Shown piece by piece: positions 16,744 through 24,046 of a stretch of DNA of 33,897 bases. Origin of the DNA: Roseburia_C sp900315735 (GTDB taxonomy: Bacteria > Bacillota > Clostridia > Lachnospirales > Lachnospiraceae); NCBI GenBank assembly GCA_052118425.1, contig JBQKHF010000031.1, one strand, 5' to 3'. How positions within the stretch are numbered: position 1 is the stretch's first letter; each line of letters starts with the position of its first letter. A program made the position numbers and the translations under genes. The notes under the pieces are model-generated. The model saw only the letters and a program-made list of their open reading frames with translations, was not told where the DNA came from and did not search any database.

Positions 16744-16950
16744 ATGGAAGATAAATTGATACTGAAAAACAACTTGAAAGAAGCGAGAGCAGAGGCAAAA
16801 CTGTCACAATCGGCATTAGCTAAAATGGTAGGCGTTTCCCGCAATACCATTAGCTCAATCGAAACAGGACAATTCAACCCCACGGCAAAGCTTGCATTGA
16901 TTTTATGCATTGCATTAGATAAGAAATTTGAAGATTTATTTTACTTTTAA
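16744..16950 (+). CDS. Compact Xre/Cro-type transcriptional regulator
   Basis: A 68-residue single-domain helix-turn-helix protein of the Xre family. The HTH spans residues about 9-62, with the recognition region SQSALAKMVGVSRNTISSIETG and the usual C-terminal helix ending LDKKFEDLFYF. It resembles the short YgzD-type regulators found beside small membrane proteins. GAGGAAAT precedes the ATG. It probably binds the three repeats at 16303-16378 and represses its own operon; the membrane partner might modulate it. That link is inference from gene order. Confidence 0.93.
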   Translation: MEDKLILKNNLKEARAEAKLSQSALAKMVGVSRNTISSIETGQFNPTAKLALILCIALDKKFEDLFYF

Positions 16951-16956
16951 ACGGAG

Positions 16957-16997
16957 AAAAATCCGCATATCAGAGTATATCTGGTATGCGGATTTTT
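16957..16997. terminator. Bidirectional terminator between the Xre gene and the LUD gene
   Basis: Positions 16957-16974 and 16980-16997 form an 18-bp stem (one G-T wobble) with a GTATA loop. A-runs and T-runs on either side give a U-tract in both directions, which suits the convergent genes. Confidence 0.93.
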
Positions 16998-17009
16998 GCT
17001 GAAATAGCA

Positions 17010-17648
17010 TTAATATCCTAATTCTTCTCCAATGAGAATTACTTTAATTCTTCCCGGAATACCACTTCTTCTTGTGATAACAACCTGATTGCAGATACAC
17101 TCCGGTGAGAGGCAGTCTGCGCACATTCCGGTGAGTGCACATGGTGTTTTCTTGTTAAGACGGATGCAGTTGGCAGGAGTAGCGGTATTATGTACCCGGT
17201 CAAGAGCTTCGTCGATCGTTTTTACAACCTTATTCATACCAGCCATAACAATAACTTCCTTTGGACCGTAGATGAGTGCAGCAACCCGGTTGCCATTTCC
17301 GTCGATATTGACAAGCTGTCCGTCAGAAGTGATGGCATTGGAACTCATAAAATAATAATCTGCATTCAGACACTGATGATAAATTGCAGTTGTTTCTTCC
17401 GGTGTGGCAGCTTTGCTTCTGTCATAAAGTGTAATGTCAGTCTTATTTTGCAGAGCATCCATCATGCCGCATTCAGTTAAAGTCATGGAACCGCCATAAC
17501 CAACGGTTGCCTGTGGCGGCAGCATGGAAGTGGCAAGTGCAACGGCTTCTTCTTTGGTGGCACAGTAATATGCTTCAATCTGTCTTTTCTTGAATTTTTC
17601 AATCATGGACGTAGCGAGTGTTTCATAAAATTGTTTCTTTGGATCCAT
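17010..17648 (-). CDS. LUD-domain protein (LutC/DUF162-like)
   Basis: A 212-residue protein of the lactate utilisation (LUD) superfamily. Visible features are GYGGSMTLTECGM near residue 50-60, the segment DYYFMSSNAIT, NIDGNGNRVAALIYGP and VIVMAGMNKVV, all typical of stand-alone LUD proteins. The C-terminus carries a Cys cluster (CALTGMCADCLSPEC), which might bind metal. LutC-type proteins take part in lactate oxidation with LutA and LutB, but neither partner is nearby, so the substrate here is unknown. The start is the ATG at 17648, with AGGAGG just upstream; a longer reading to 17705 has no ribosome site. Confidence 0.88.
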   Translation of the reverse strand: MDPKKQFYETLATSMIEKFKKRQIEAYYCATKEEAVALATSMLPPQATVGYGGSMTLTECGMMDALQNKTDITLYDRSKAATPEETTAIYHQCLNADYYFMSSNAITSDGQLVNIDGNGNRVAALIYGPKEVIVMAGMNKVVKTIDEALDRVHNTATPANCIRLNKKTPCALTGMCADCLSPECICNQVVITRRSGIPGRIKVILIGEELGY

Positions 17649-17673
17649 AAAGATACCTCCTTGATGCGTAAGT

Positions 17674-17707
17674 GTATGGTGAGAAAAATTTTTAATATAC
17701 ACCATAC
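17674..17707. other. Inverted repeat upstream of the LUD gene
   Basis: GTATGGTG (17674-17681) and CACCATAC (17700-17707) are perfect inverted copies 18 bases apart, around AT-rich DNA in the divergent promoter region of the LUD and thioesterase genes. It may be an operator; no regulator is evident nearby. Candidate promoters here are weak. Confidence 0.45.
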
Positions 17708-17841
17708 AAGATATATTACATCATAGGATGTGGATTTGACAATGCGAAAAGGCAGATAGATTGTTTCATTGACAAAAAACATAAATGAGCACAAAATGGG
17801 TACAAATAAAAAGGATAAAAGATAAAGAAAAGAGGAACCAA

Positions 17842-18267
17842 ATGCAAAATAAAATTAAAATTACAATAGAAGAATGCCAGAAATTATTAGAGCAGAATCC
17901 CTTTGGAAGTCTGCTGCAGATGAAGATAACAGAGGCAGAGCAGGGAAGAGTAAAAGCAGAACTGCCATTCAAGAAAGAGTTTACGAATATCTATGGAGAT
18001 TTGCACGGCGGGGTGTTGTATTCGGCAGTGGATACCATATGCGGGATTGCGGCAGGAACCTATGGATATTATGTGACTACTGTAGACGGACAGATCCGCT
18101 ATTTAAAAGCGGCGCGTGCAACAGAATATGTTACATGCACCGCCAAAGTGGTAAAGCCCGGAAGAAACATTACGGTAGTAGCATTTGAAATTACAGATGC
18201 AAGTGGAATGCTCTTAAATACCGGTGATTTTACTTTTTATAATCTGAAAGCAAAAGAGAATTTATAA
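17842..18267 (+). CDS. PaaI-like hotdog-fold thioesterase
   Basis: A 141-residue hotdog-fold protein. The active-site motif HGGVLYSAVDT (His55-Gly56-Gly57, Asp64) and the following QIRYLKAA and KVVKPGRNITVV strands are those of PaaI/YbgC-type acyl-CoA thioesterases. It probably hydrolyses an acyl- or aryl-CoA in the cytoplasm; the substrate cannot be read from the sequence. Start ATG 17842 follows AAGAGGA; an upstream in-frame ATG at 17785 has no ribosome site. Its last codons GAG AAT TTA TAA lie in a perfect palindrome shared with the convergent permease gene. Confidence 0.9.
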   Translation: MQNKIKITIEECQKLLEQNPFGSLLQMKITEAEQGRVKAELPFKKEFTNIYGDLHGGVLYSAVDTICGIAAGTYGYYVTTVDGQIRYLKAARATEYVTCTAKVVKPGRNITVVAFEITDASGMLLNTGDFTFYNLKAKENL

Positions 18268-18280
18268 ATTCTCATTTTTT
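18252..18280. terminator. Bidirectional palindromic terminator embedded in two stop regions
   Basis: GAGAATTTATAAATTCTC (18256-18273) is a perfect 18-bp palindrome flanked by AAAA on the left and A plus TTTTTT on the right. It can form an AT-rich hairpin with a U-tract in each direction. It contains the last codons of both the thioesterase (+) and the FtsX permease (-), whose coding regions overlap by 6 bases. Confidence 0.75.
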
Positions 18281-20871
18281 AATGCATCCATGGTATTTTC
18301 AGAAGAAAGCTTACGCATGGAATAAATCATAGTTGCAGCAACCACTGCAAACACACTGCCAATGGCAATCACGAAGCTGTACCATGGAATAAAGAAACCA
18401 AAGTCAATTCCGTCACTGACTGCCTGATAGATAAGCCAGGTAATTCCAATGGAAACCGGAAGTCCGTAAAGGAGCCCCTTGCAGCCATAGAGCAGACATT
18501 CAAACTGCATCATTTTGCGGAAACCCTTCGGAGAAAGACCGATGGATTTTAACATGGCAAATTCACGTTTCCGTAAGATGATATTGGTAGAAATCGTATT
18601 AAATACATTTGCTGCCGCTATCAGGGAAATTAAGGTAATGAATCCATAAGAGAAAATATTGATAACGGTAATCATGGCACGTTCATTTTCAATGGAATCC
18701 ATATAATCATAGATGTCAGCAGAAATATTTTCACTGTCAAATAGCGTATTTAAGTCGGTCTGTACCTGTTTGTGATTATCCGTCTTTATATAGTATGAAT
18801 TTCCAAGTGTGCTATCCGGGTTCTGGCTGAGTGCCTGCCAGAGCGTGTCCTTACAGGAATATGGAAAAATAAATTTCGCATAATCGGAAGGAGCACTGAC
18901 ACCGAAAGGAATGGTATCACTGAAAGCACCTGCAGTGACGGTGCAGGTATTTTTTGCATCTTCGTCGAAAGCGGACAATACAATATCCTGTGCAGAATGA
19001 TTGGTGAAAATATTAAGGTCATAGTATTTGTCACTGAATACATGAAGCCGGTCAACCAACACGCCCTTTGGAACAGCGGTATTCTGATAGTCGGAAGGGT
19101 TTTCTCCGATTTCTTTTAAATAATCTTCGAATAAATGATCCTCTACAAAATAAATCACTGTTGTAAGCTCGTAGGAGTCATCTTCCGATAATGTGTTATT
19201 GTAAGAAGCCTGTTCATAATAAGAGCGGAAACTTTCAAATTCTTTCGTACAGTCCTTTTTAGCTATCGTAAAGTCGGCAGCAAAGCTGGAACCATAAGAA
19301 GCCTTATCTACGCCATCTAAAGCCCGGATTTTGGTTAAAAGAGCATCCGGGTCATAATTATTTTCGGAATATACCGTGCAGGAAAGCTCATAGCCGTTTC
19401 CGTTATAAATGCTGCCGGCGGAATGCGTCAGATAAGCACAAAAGCTGCTGGCAGAAATAAACAGCACAATACTTAAGAAAAGTGAGATAACGGTAGCGCG
19501 GTATTTGCTGCGGCTTCGCTTATAGTTCTTGGTGGCAAGCATTCCTTCAAAGCCAAATAATTTTTCTGTAAGTGGAAATGTATGCACTTTTTTAGAACGG
19601 ATGTTAATATCACTGGTCTGCCGGATGGCTTCTAAGGCGGATAACTTCATGGACTTCCGTGCCGGCAGGTAAGCAGAAATCAATACCGTAATAAATGCCA
19701 GTGCGATGGCAAGTGCAATTCCGGCAATGGATGGCTGCAGGGTCAGATGCAGTGTAGTGTCACTTCGGTATAGCATGGCAATGGTATCACCGGTGAAATA
19801 GAAGGTAATGCCAATTCCAACTAAACCAAAGAAGATTCCAAGTGGAATACCGATAAGACACAGAAAAGCTGCCTCGAACAGGATACTGTGAATCATCTGG
19901 TGTCTGGTTGCACCAATGGAGGAAAGCAGACCAAACTGTTTGGTTCGTTCACTGATGGAAATAGAGAATGCATTATAAATCAGTGAAATAGAACCAAGCA
20001 CGATAATTGCAATTAAAATAACGGCAAGGCTGGTAACTGTACGGTTTAGGGAATCCTCCATGGATGCTCCGTCAAGCCGCAGTAAATCATAGTTCATGGT
20101 AAATGAATATGGCGCATTCTGCTCTAAAAAACTGGATACATCCTTGCTGTTATAAAGACAGAAGTAGATATCCTGATAGGTTGTCTGGGCAGAAGAGAGC
20201 GTCAATGCCGTATAACCCGGAGCATGAAAGTTTTCGAAGGAAGGTCTGGTATAAAAGCCTACCACCTGATAGGTTTTGGACTCCGTATTTGTGATGGTTT
20301 CTAACGGAATTACTTTTCCGTCTTTGGATTTTTCTGATTTATTACCAAGCAGTGAAGTGTTATTATCTAAAACAAAACCGTCTTCATCGATACGTTCTCC
20401 CACATCCAGGGTAATTTCATCATTTAAGTTATAAGCAATACCTCCGTCATAGGCAAGGTGTTCCGGAAGCAGAATCTCAGAATCATTTTCCGGCATACGT
20501 CCCTTGGTAATGTGTACCGGAAGAAGAGAAGTGATATCATCCGTTACACCACAGATATAAAGGTATGGTTTGTACTGGTTGGCAGAATCGGTAAGATTGG
20601 CATATCCAACATATTTTAAAGAAACAGAAGATTCGATTTCGTCATGGGAGAGAAAATCCTTGGCTTCTAACTGGGTGACACGAAAAGCGGCACCCTGCCA
20701 GCTGCCTTCTGTATCAATGGTATATTCCTTCATAAATGCATGAAGGGAACTGATGCTGCTGGTAACTGCGGTAAACATGGCAGTAGAAAGAATAATTCCG
20801 ATAATTGTGACGATGGTACGGGTTTTATTCTTTTTTAAATTGGCGAGTGTGATTTTGTGGAAGATATTCAT
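18262..20871 (-). CDS. FtsX-family ABC transporter permease
   Basis: An 869-residue permease with eight predicted transmembrane helices in a duplicated four-helix FtsX arrangement: one near 17-39, three between about 280 and 400, one near 450-475, and three between about 745 and 855. Large extracytoplasmic domains lie after helices 1 and 5. This is the MacB/FtsX mechanotransmission class, not a substrate-channel importer. It overlaps the upstream ATPase gene by 4 bases (ATGA), so the two are translationally coupled. With the sensor pair upstream, a role in resistance to or sensing of an antimicrobial peptide or cell-wall antibiotic is likely but inferred. Confidence 0.93.
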   Translation of the reverse strand: MNIFHKITLANLKKNKTRTIVTIIGIILSTAMFTAVTSSISSLHAFMKEYTIDTEGSWQGAAFRVTQLEAKDFLSHDEIESSVSLKYVGYANLTDSANQYKPYLYICGVTDDITSLLPVHITKGRMPENDSEILLPEHLAYDGGIAYNLNDEITLDVGERIDEDGFVLDNNTSLLGNKSEKSKDGKVIPLETITNTESKTYQVVGFYTRPSFENFHAPGYTALTLSSAQTTYQDIYFCLYNSKDVSSFLEQNAPYSFTMNYDLLRLDGASMEDSLNRTVTSLAVILIAIIVLGSISLIYNAFSISISERTKQFGLLSSIGATRHQMIHSILFEAAFLCLIGIPLGIFFGLVGIGITFYFTGDTIAMLYRSDTTLHLTLQPSIAGIALAIALAFITVLISAYLPARKSMKLSALEAIRQTSDINIRSKKVHTFPLTEKLFGFEGMLATKNYKRSRSKYRATVISLFLSIVLFISASSFCAYLTHSAGSIYNGNGYELSCTVYSENNYDPDALLTKIRALDGVDKASYGSSFAADFTIAKKDCTKEFESFRSYYEQASYNNTLSEDDSYELTTVIYFVEDHLFEDYLKEIGENPSDYQNTAVPKGVLVDRLHVFSDKYYDLNIFTNHSAQDIVLSAFDEDAKNTCTVTAGAFSDTIPFGVSAPSDYAKFIFPYSCKDTLWQALSQNPDSTLGNSYYIKTDNHKQVQTDLNTLFDSENISADIYDYMDSIENERAMITVINIFSYGFITLISLIAAANVFNTISTNIILRKREFAMLKSIGLSPKGFRKMMQFECLLYGCKGLLYGLPVSIGITWLIYQAVSDGIDFGFFIPWYSFVIAIGSVFAVVAATMIYSMRKLSSENTMDALKNENL

Positions 20872-21551
20872 GCACGAATCACCTCATCCCGTGTAATTTT
20901 ACCGTCTTCGATGGCAATGATGCGGTCTGCCTGAAGCGCAATGTTTTCATCATGGGTAATGACAACCAACGTCTGGTTGAATTTCTGATTGGAATATTTT
21001 AAGAGTTCCACAATTTCCTGACTATTTTTGGAATCTAAGTTTCCGGTAGGCTCATCGGCTAAGACAACAGCAGGAGCGTTCATTAATGCACGGCCGATGG
21101 AGACACGTTGCTGCTGACCGCCGGAAAGCTGGTTTGGAAGATGATTTTCCCGTCCTTTTAAAGAAAGAATTTCCAGCAGTTCATTTAAATGCTCTTTGTT
21201 GACCGGACGTCCATCCATGCGGACCGGAAGTGTCATGTTTTCAACGACATTCAGTACCGGAATCAGATTATAAAACTGGTAAATCAGTCCGACCTGACGC
21301 CTGCGGAAGATAGCAAGCTGTTCCTCCTTTTGCGCATAGACATCAGTTCCTTCCATATAGACTTTGCCGGAGGTTGGTGTATCGACACCGCCTAAAATGT
21401 GAAGCAGTGTGGATTTGCCGGAACCGGATGGCCCGATGATAGCGAGAAATTCGCCTTTGTTGACAGAGAAAGAAACGTGGTCTAGGGCAACCACCTGATT
21501 TTCTCCTGTTCCATAGATTTTTGTGAGATTTTCAGCTCGTAAGATTTCCAT
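20868..21551 (-). CDS. ABC transporter ATP-binding protein (LolD/MacB type)
   Basis: A 227-residue ATPase with Walker A GPSGSGKST (40-48), Q-loop in YQFYNLIPVLNVVENM, signature LSGGQQQR, Walker B VVLADEPTG and the H-loop in VVITHDE. The YQFYNLIP and ADEPTGNLDS sequences place it in the MacB/BceA-type group that works with FtsX permeases. ATG at 21551 has GGAAAGGAG upstream. It is separated from the kinase gene by 87 bases that hold a candidate promoter and palindrome, so it may have a regulated promoter of its own. Confidence 0.96.
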   Translation of the reverse strand: MEILRAENLTKIYGTGENQVVALDHVSFSVNKGEFLAIIGPSGSGKSTLLHILGGVDTPTSGKVYMEGTDVYAQKEEQLAIFRRRQVGLIYQFYNLIPVLNVVENMTLPVRMDGRPVNKEHLNELLEILSLKGRENHLPNQLSGGQQQRVSIGRALMNAPAVVLADEPTGNLDSKNSQEIVELLKYSNQKFNQTLVVITHDENIALQADRIIAIEDGKITRDEVIRA

Positions 21552-21588
21552 AAGTAACTCCTTTCCATTTGATGCGATTCTAATGAGA

Positions 21589-21643
21589 AGTATAAGCACC
21601 CCAGATGACAGGAGCATGACTTTTCAGTGACAGTTCTGTCACT
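21589..21643 (-). promoter_or_regulatory. Candidate response-regulator operator and promoter for the ABC genes
   Basis: AGTGACAG-TT-CTGTCACT (21626-21643) is a perfect 18-bp palindrome that overlaps the kinase stop codon. On the minus strand, TATACT (21589-21594) is a good -10 with no good -35, and the palindrome is centred about 42 bases upstream of it, a usual activator position. Further TGTCA/GTCAT half-sites lie between. In the minus direction the hairpin lacks a following U-tract, so it is unlikely to be a terminator. Confidence 0.55.
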
Positions 21644-22643
21644 TTTTATAGAATTTCAGAATGAAACGTGCACCGCCTTCTTTGCGGTTCTCGGCTTTTA
21701 AGGTTCCGTTTTCTTTGGAGACAATCATGCGGGAGAGGGAAAGACCGATGCCGATGCTCTGACCGGTGGCATTTTTTCCTTTGTAAAAGCGTTCAAAAAG
21801 ATGAGGGATATCTTCCGGCAGAAAACCACTTCCATTGTCTTCAATTACGATAGAAACATAGATTGGATTGTCGGTTACCGTAACATCAATCCTGCCACCG
21901 GAAGGTGTGTGCTCCATGCAGTTCTTTAAGATATTGCCAAGGGCTTCCGCCGTCCATCGTAAATCCGTAGAAAAAGAAAAATCTTCCGGCTCTATGGTTT
22001 CATGATACTGGATATCACGAAGCTCCAGCGGAATGAGTAAAGGTGCAGCCGCAGTGGAGAGCAGTTCTTTGACAGAGGTTTCGGTCTGGTGAAAAGTAAT
22101 CGTTCCTGCGTCCATGGAAGATAATTTCAGTAAAGTTTCAATGAGCCAGTCCATCCGGTCAATTAACATGGATAATTCCCGCAGGGATTCCCTTCGCTTT
22201 TCATCAGAAAGAGCTGGCTCTTTTAAGAGAGTCAGCAAAAGGCGGATAGAAGTAAGGGGAGAGCGGAGCTGATGGGAAATATCAGCCATGGCATCCGCAA
22301 GATATTTTTTATCGTTTTCAAGAGCCTGATTCTGCTCCGCAAGCCGTCTGGTCAGTTTGGCAAGCTCGTTTTGTAAAATTGCCAGTTCACCTTCCATATA
22401 GTCGCTGAAATCACCGCTGCTGTTGCTGTGCAGCATCGCATCTAACTGCTGGCTTAAGGATTCCACCTTCCGGTAACGTTTTCTGGTGAAAATCATAAAA
22501 ATGAGAATGAAAATAAGTGATGCAAAAAGGATGATTACACCACAGATAGTATCAAAATAAAATCCGATGACTGAAAATATAAGGCTTACAAGCAGCTGCA
22601 GAAACAGGCACTTTTTGATTTCTGGATTGCGTAAAAATTTCAT
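21639..22643 (-). CDS. Sensor histidine kinase with minimal extracellular loop
   Basis: A 334-residue kinase. Two membrane helices (about 12-30 and 35-52) are separated by only a few residues, the layout of intramembrane-sensing kinases such as BceS, which take their signal from a partner transporter. A coiled segment leads to the H-box ADISHQLRSPLTS (His124), then N-box NILKNCMEHTP, G1 DNGSGF, F-box LFERFYKG and G2 GIGLSL. ATG 22643 follows AAGGAG. It phosphorylates the response regulator encoded 79 bases upstream. Together with the FtsX transporter it forms a sensing and detoxification module. Confidence 0.95.
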   Translation of the reverse strand: MKFLRNPEIKKCLFLQLLVSLIFSVIGFYFDTICGVIILFASLIFILIFMIFTRKRYRKVESLSQQLDAMLHSNSSGDFSDYMEGELAILQNELAKLTRRLAEQNQALENDKKYLADAMADISHQLRSPLTSIRLLLTLLKEPALSDEKRRESLRELSMLIDRMDWLIETLLKLSSMDAGTITFHQTETSVKELLSTAAAPLLIPLELRDIQYHETIEPEDFSFSTDLRWTAEALGNILKNCMEHTPSGGRIDVTVTDNPIYVSIVIEDNGSGFLPEDIPHLFERFYKGKNATGQSIGIGLSLSRMIVSKENGTLKAENRKEGGARFILKFYKK

Positions 22644-22722
22644 AGAGACTCCTTTTTGGAAAATACATTTCCTTCGGTTATCATGGTATTCATATTTATA
22701 ACAGGTTTTTTCCACAGTTCAA

Positions 22723-23400
22723 TTAGTCACCAAGCTTATAGCCCAGCCCACGGATGGTTTTGATATATTCCGGGTGTGCCGGGTCAGCTTCGATTTTTTC
22801 CCGAAGCCTTTTGATATAGACGGTAAGGGTATTGTCATTTACAAATTCCCCAGCCATATCCCATAGCTCATCCAAAAGCCGGCTTCGTGTAAGGACGATG
22901 CCCTGATTGGAAAGGAAAAGTAGGAGCAGCCGGTATTCCAGGGCGGAAAGAGTCAGTTCCACATTATTCTTATAGACCAGTCCCCGTACAGTATTTGCTT
23001 TTAATTCGCGATATTCCAAAGGCTGGCTGCCACGGTGATAGCGGCGGAGAACACTGTTCATTCTGGAAATCAGTTCTCTCGGCCGGAAGGGCTTGGAAAT
23101 ATAATCGTCCGCACCAAGGTCAAGTCCTGCGACCACGCTATACTCATCATCCGATGCCGTCAGAAAAATAACCGGAATATCCGCATTTGCCTTGATGGCA
23201 CTGCACAACGAAAAGCCGCTTCCATCCGGCAGTGAGACATCAAGCAGCGCTAAATCAAAGTGATACTGCCCGGAATCTAATAAATCCCTGGCACTTTTCT
23301 GATTATTCGCAGAAGTAACCTGAAAACCCTCCTGATTTAAAAATGTCTGTAAACTTGAAACAATAGTTGTATCATCATCTACAAGAAGTACATGTGCCAT
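22723..23400 (-). CDS. OmpR/PhoB-family response regulator
   Basis: A 225-residue two-domain regulator. The receiver domain has the acidic pocket DDD at 8-10, phosphoacceptor Asp54 (LLDVSLPDGSG), Thr in FLTAS and Lys in SKPF. The C-terminal winged helix covers about 130-223, including LLDELWDMAGEFVNDNTLTVYIKRLREK and the final YIKTIRGLGYKLGD. AAGGAG precedes the ATG. It is the first gene of the minus-strand module; its promoter must lie inside or next to the 0.52-kb inverted repeat that starts 23 bases upstream. Confidence 0.96.
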   Translation of the reverse strand: MAHVLLVDDDTTIVSSLQTFLNQEGFQVTSANNQKSARDLLDSGQYHFDLALLDVSLPDGSGFSLCSAIKANADIPVIFLTASDDEYSVVAGLDLGADDYISKPFRPRELISRMNSVLRRYHRGSQPLEYRELKANTVRGLVYKNNVELTLSALEYRLLLLFLSNQGIVLTRSRLLDELWDMAGEFVNDNTLTVYIKRLREKIEADPAHPEYIKTIRGLGYKLGD

Positions 23401-23422
23401 GTTTTCTTCTCCTTACAATTAA

Positions 23423-23946
23423 TTTATAGAAGGTGCGGATTGACAAAATACTTGCATAAAATAATCTGGGTTATCCAGAGGATATTTGTTTATGGGATGG
23501 AAAATGCCAGTTGTTCTTAGCTGCATGTTTTGCTTGATGATAAACTGTCTTTCCGCTTGCTTTGACCGGATATCTGCACTGTCCGCCGGGTGCGGATGCG
23601 GTATAAGACCTGCAAGGGGCACTAGGAATTTCGGCAGGCAAAACATTTTGTCCGGCAACCAGTGCAAATTCACATCCATGTTCATATGCACCTCGCTGGC
23701 ACGTCCATGTGCCAGCGTTGCCTGTTGCCAGACGAAATTCCAAGTGCCCCTAACAGCTCTTCTTAGGCATCCGCACTTCGACGGACTGTACAGATAGACT
23801 GTCAAACATTGGAAAGACGGTTTTTACAGACAAAAGAAAAATATGCAGCTTAGAACTATGGTATTTTATATCCAAAACAAATATCCTTTGGATAACAGGA
23901 TTATTTTAACAAGGATTATATAGTGTCAATCCGCCACGTTTATAAA
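23423..23946. repeat. 0.52-kb imperfect inverted repeat (foldback element or long hairpin RNA)
   Basis: The left arm (23423 to about 23640) and the reverse complement of the right arm (about 23725-23946) align over about 210 bases, I estimate near 70-75% identity with small gaps. Matching blocks include CGGATTGACA near both ends, GTTATCCA.AGGATATTTG, GTTCT.AGCTGCAT, GTCTTTCC, GTGCGGATGC and AGGGGCACT.GGAATTTCG. The central 85 or so bases contain a separate perfect hairpin, CGCTGGCAC/GTGCCAGCG (23694-23702, 23709-23717). Reading frames in either direction are mirror artefacts and lack ribosome sites. It may be a MITE-like element or the gene for a long structured RNA; it accounts for the whole gap between the response regulator and the exporter. 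Confidence 0.85.
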
Positions 23947-23968
23947 AGTCATTGTAGCATAAAGAAAC

Positions 23969-23997
23969 TTGCATTTGCAAAAGAAACAGTATAAGAT
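23969..23997 (+). promoter_or_regulatory. Possible promoter of the ABC exporter
   Basis: TTGCAT (23969-23974) with TAAGAT (23992-23997, 17-base spacer) or TATAAG (23990-23995, 15-base spacer). It lies just outside the right end of the inverted repeat, 50 bases before the exporter gene. Confidence 0.35.
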
Positions 23998-24046
23998 GGA
24001 CAGTTGTGATGAAAAATAAGCTGGTAAAGGCAAGAGGGATAGACAG

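Noticed and set aside
17649..17705. N-terminal extension of the LUD protein
   Set aside because: The extension has no ribosome site, whereas ATG 17648 has AGGAGG at proper spacing and begins the conserved part.
21626..21643. Intrinsic terminator between the kinase and ATPase genes
   Set aside because: The T-run follows on the + strand only; in the direction of transcription (-) the hairpin is followed by GAAAAG.
23419..23805. Overlapping Cys-rich open frames on both strands within the 0.52-kb inverted repeat
   Set aside because: They arise from the mirrored arms, have no ribosome sites, no recognisable domains and odd composition; the inverted repeat explains them.
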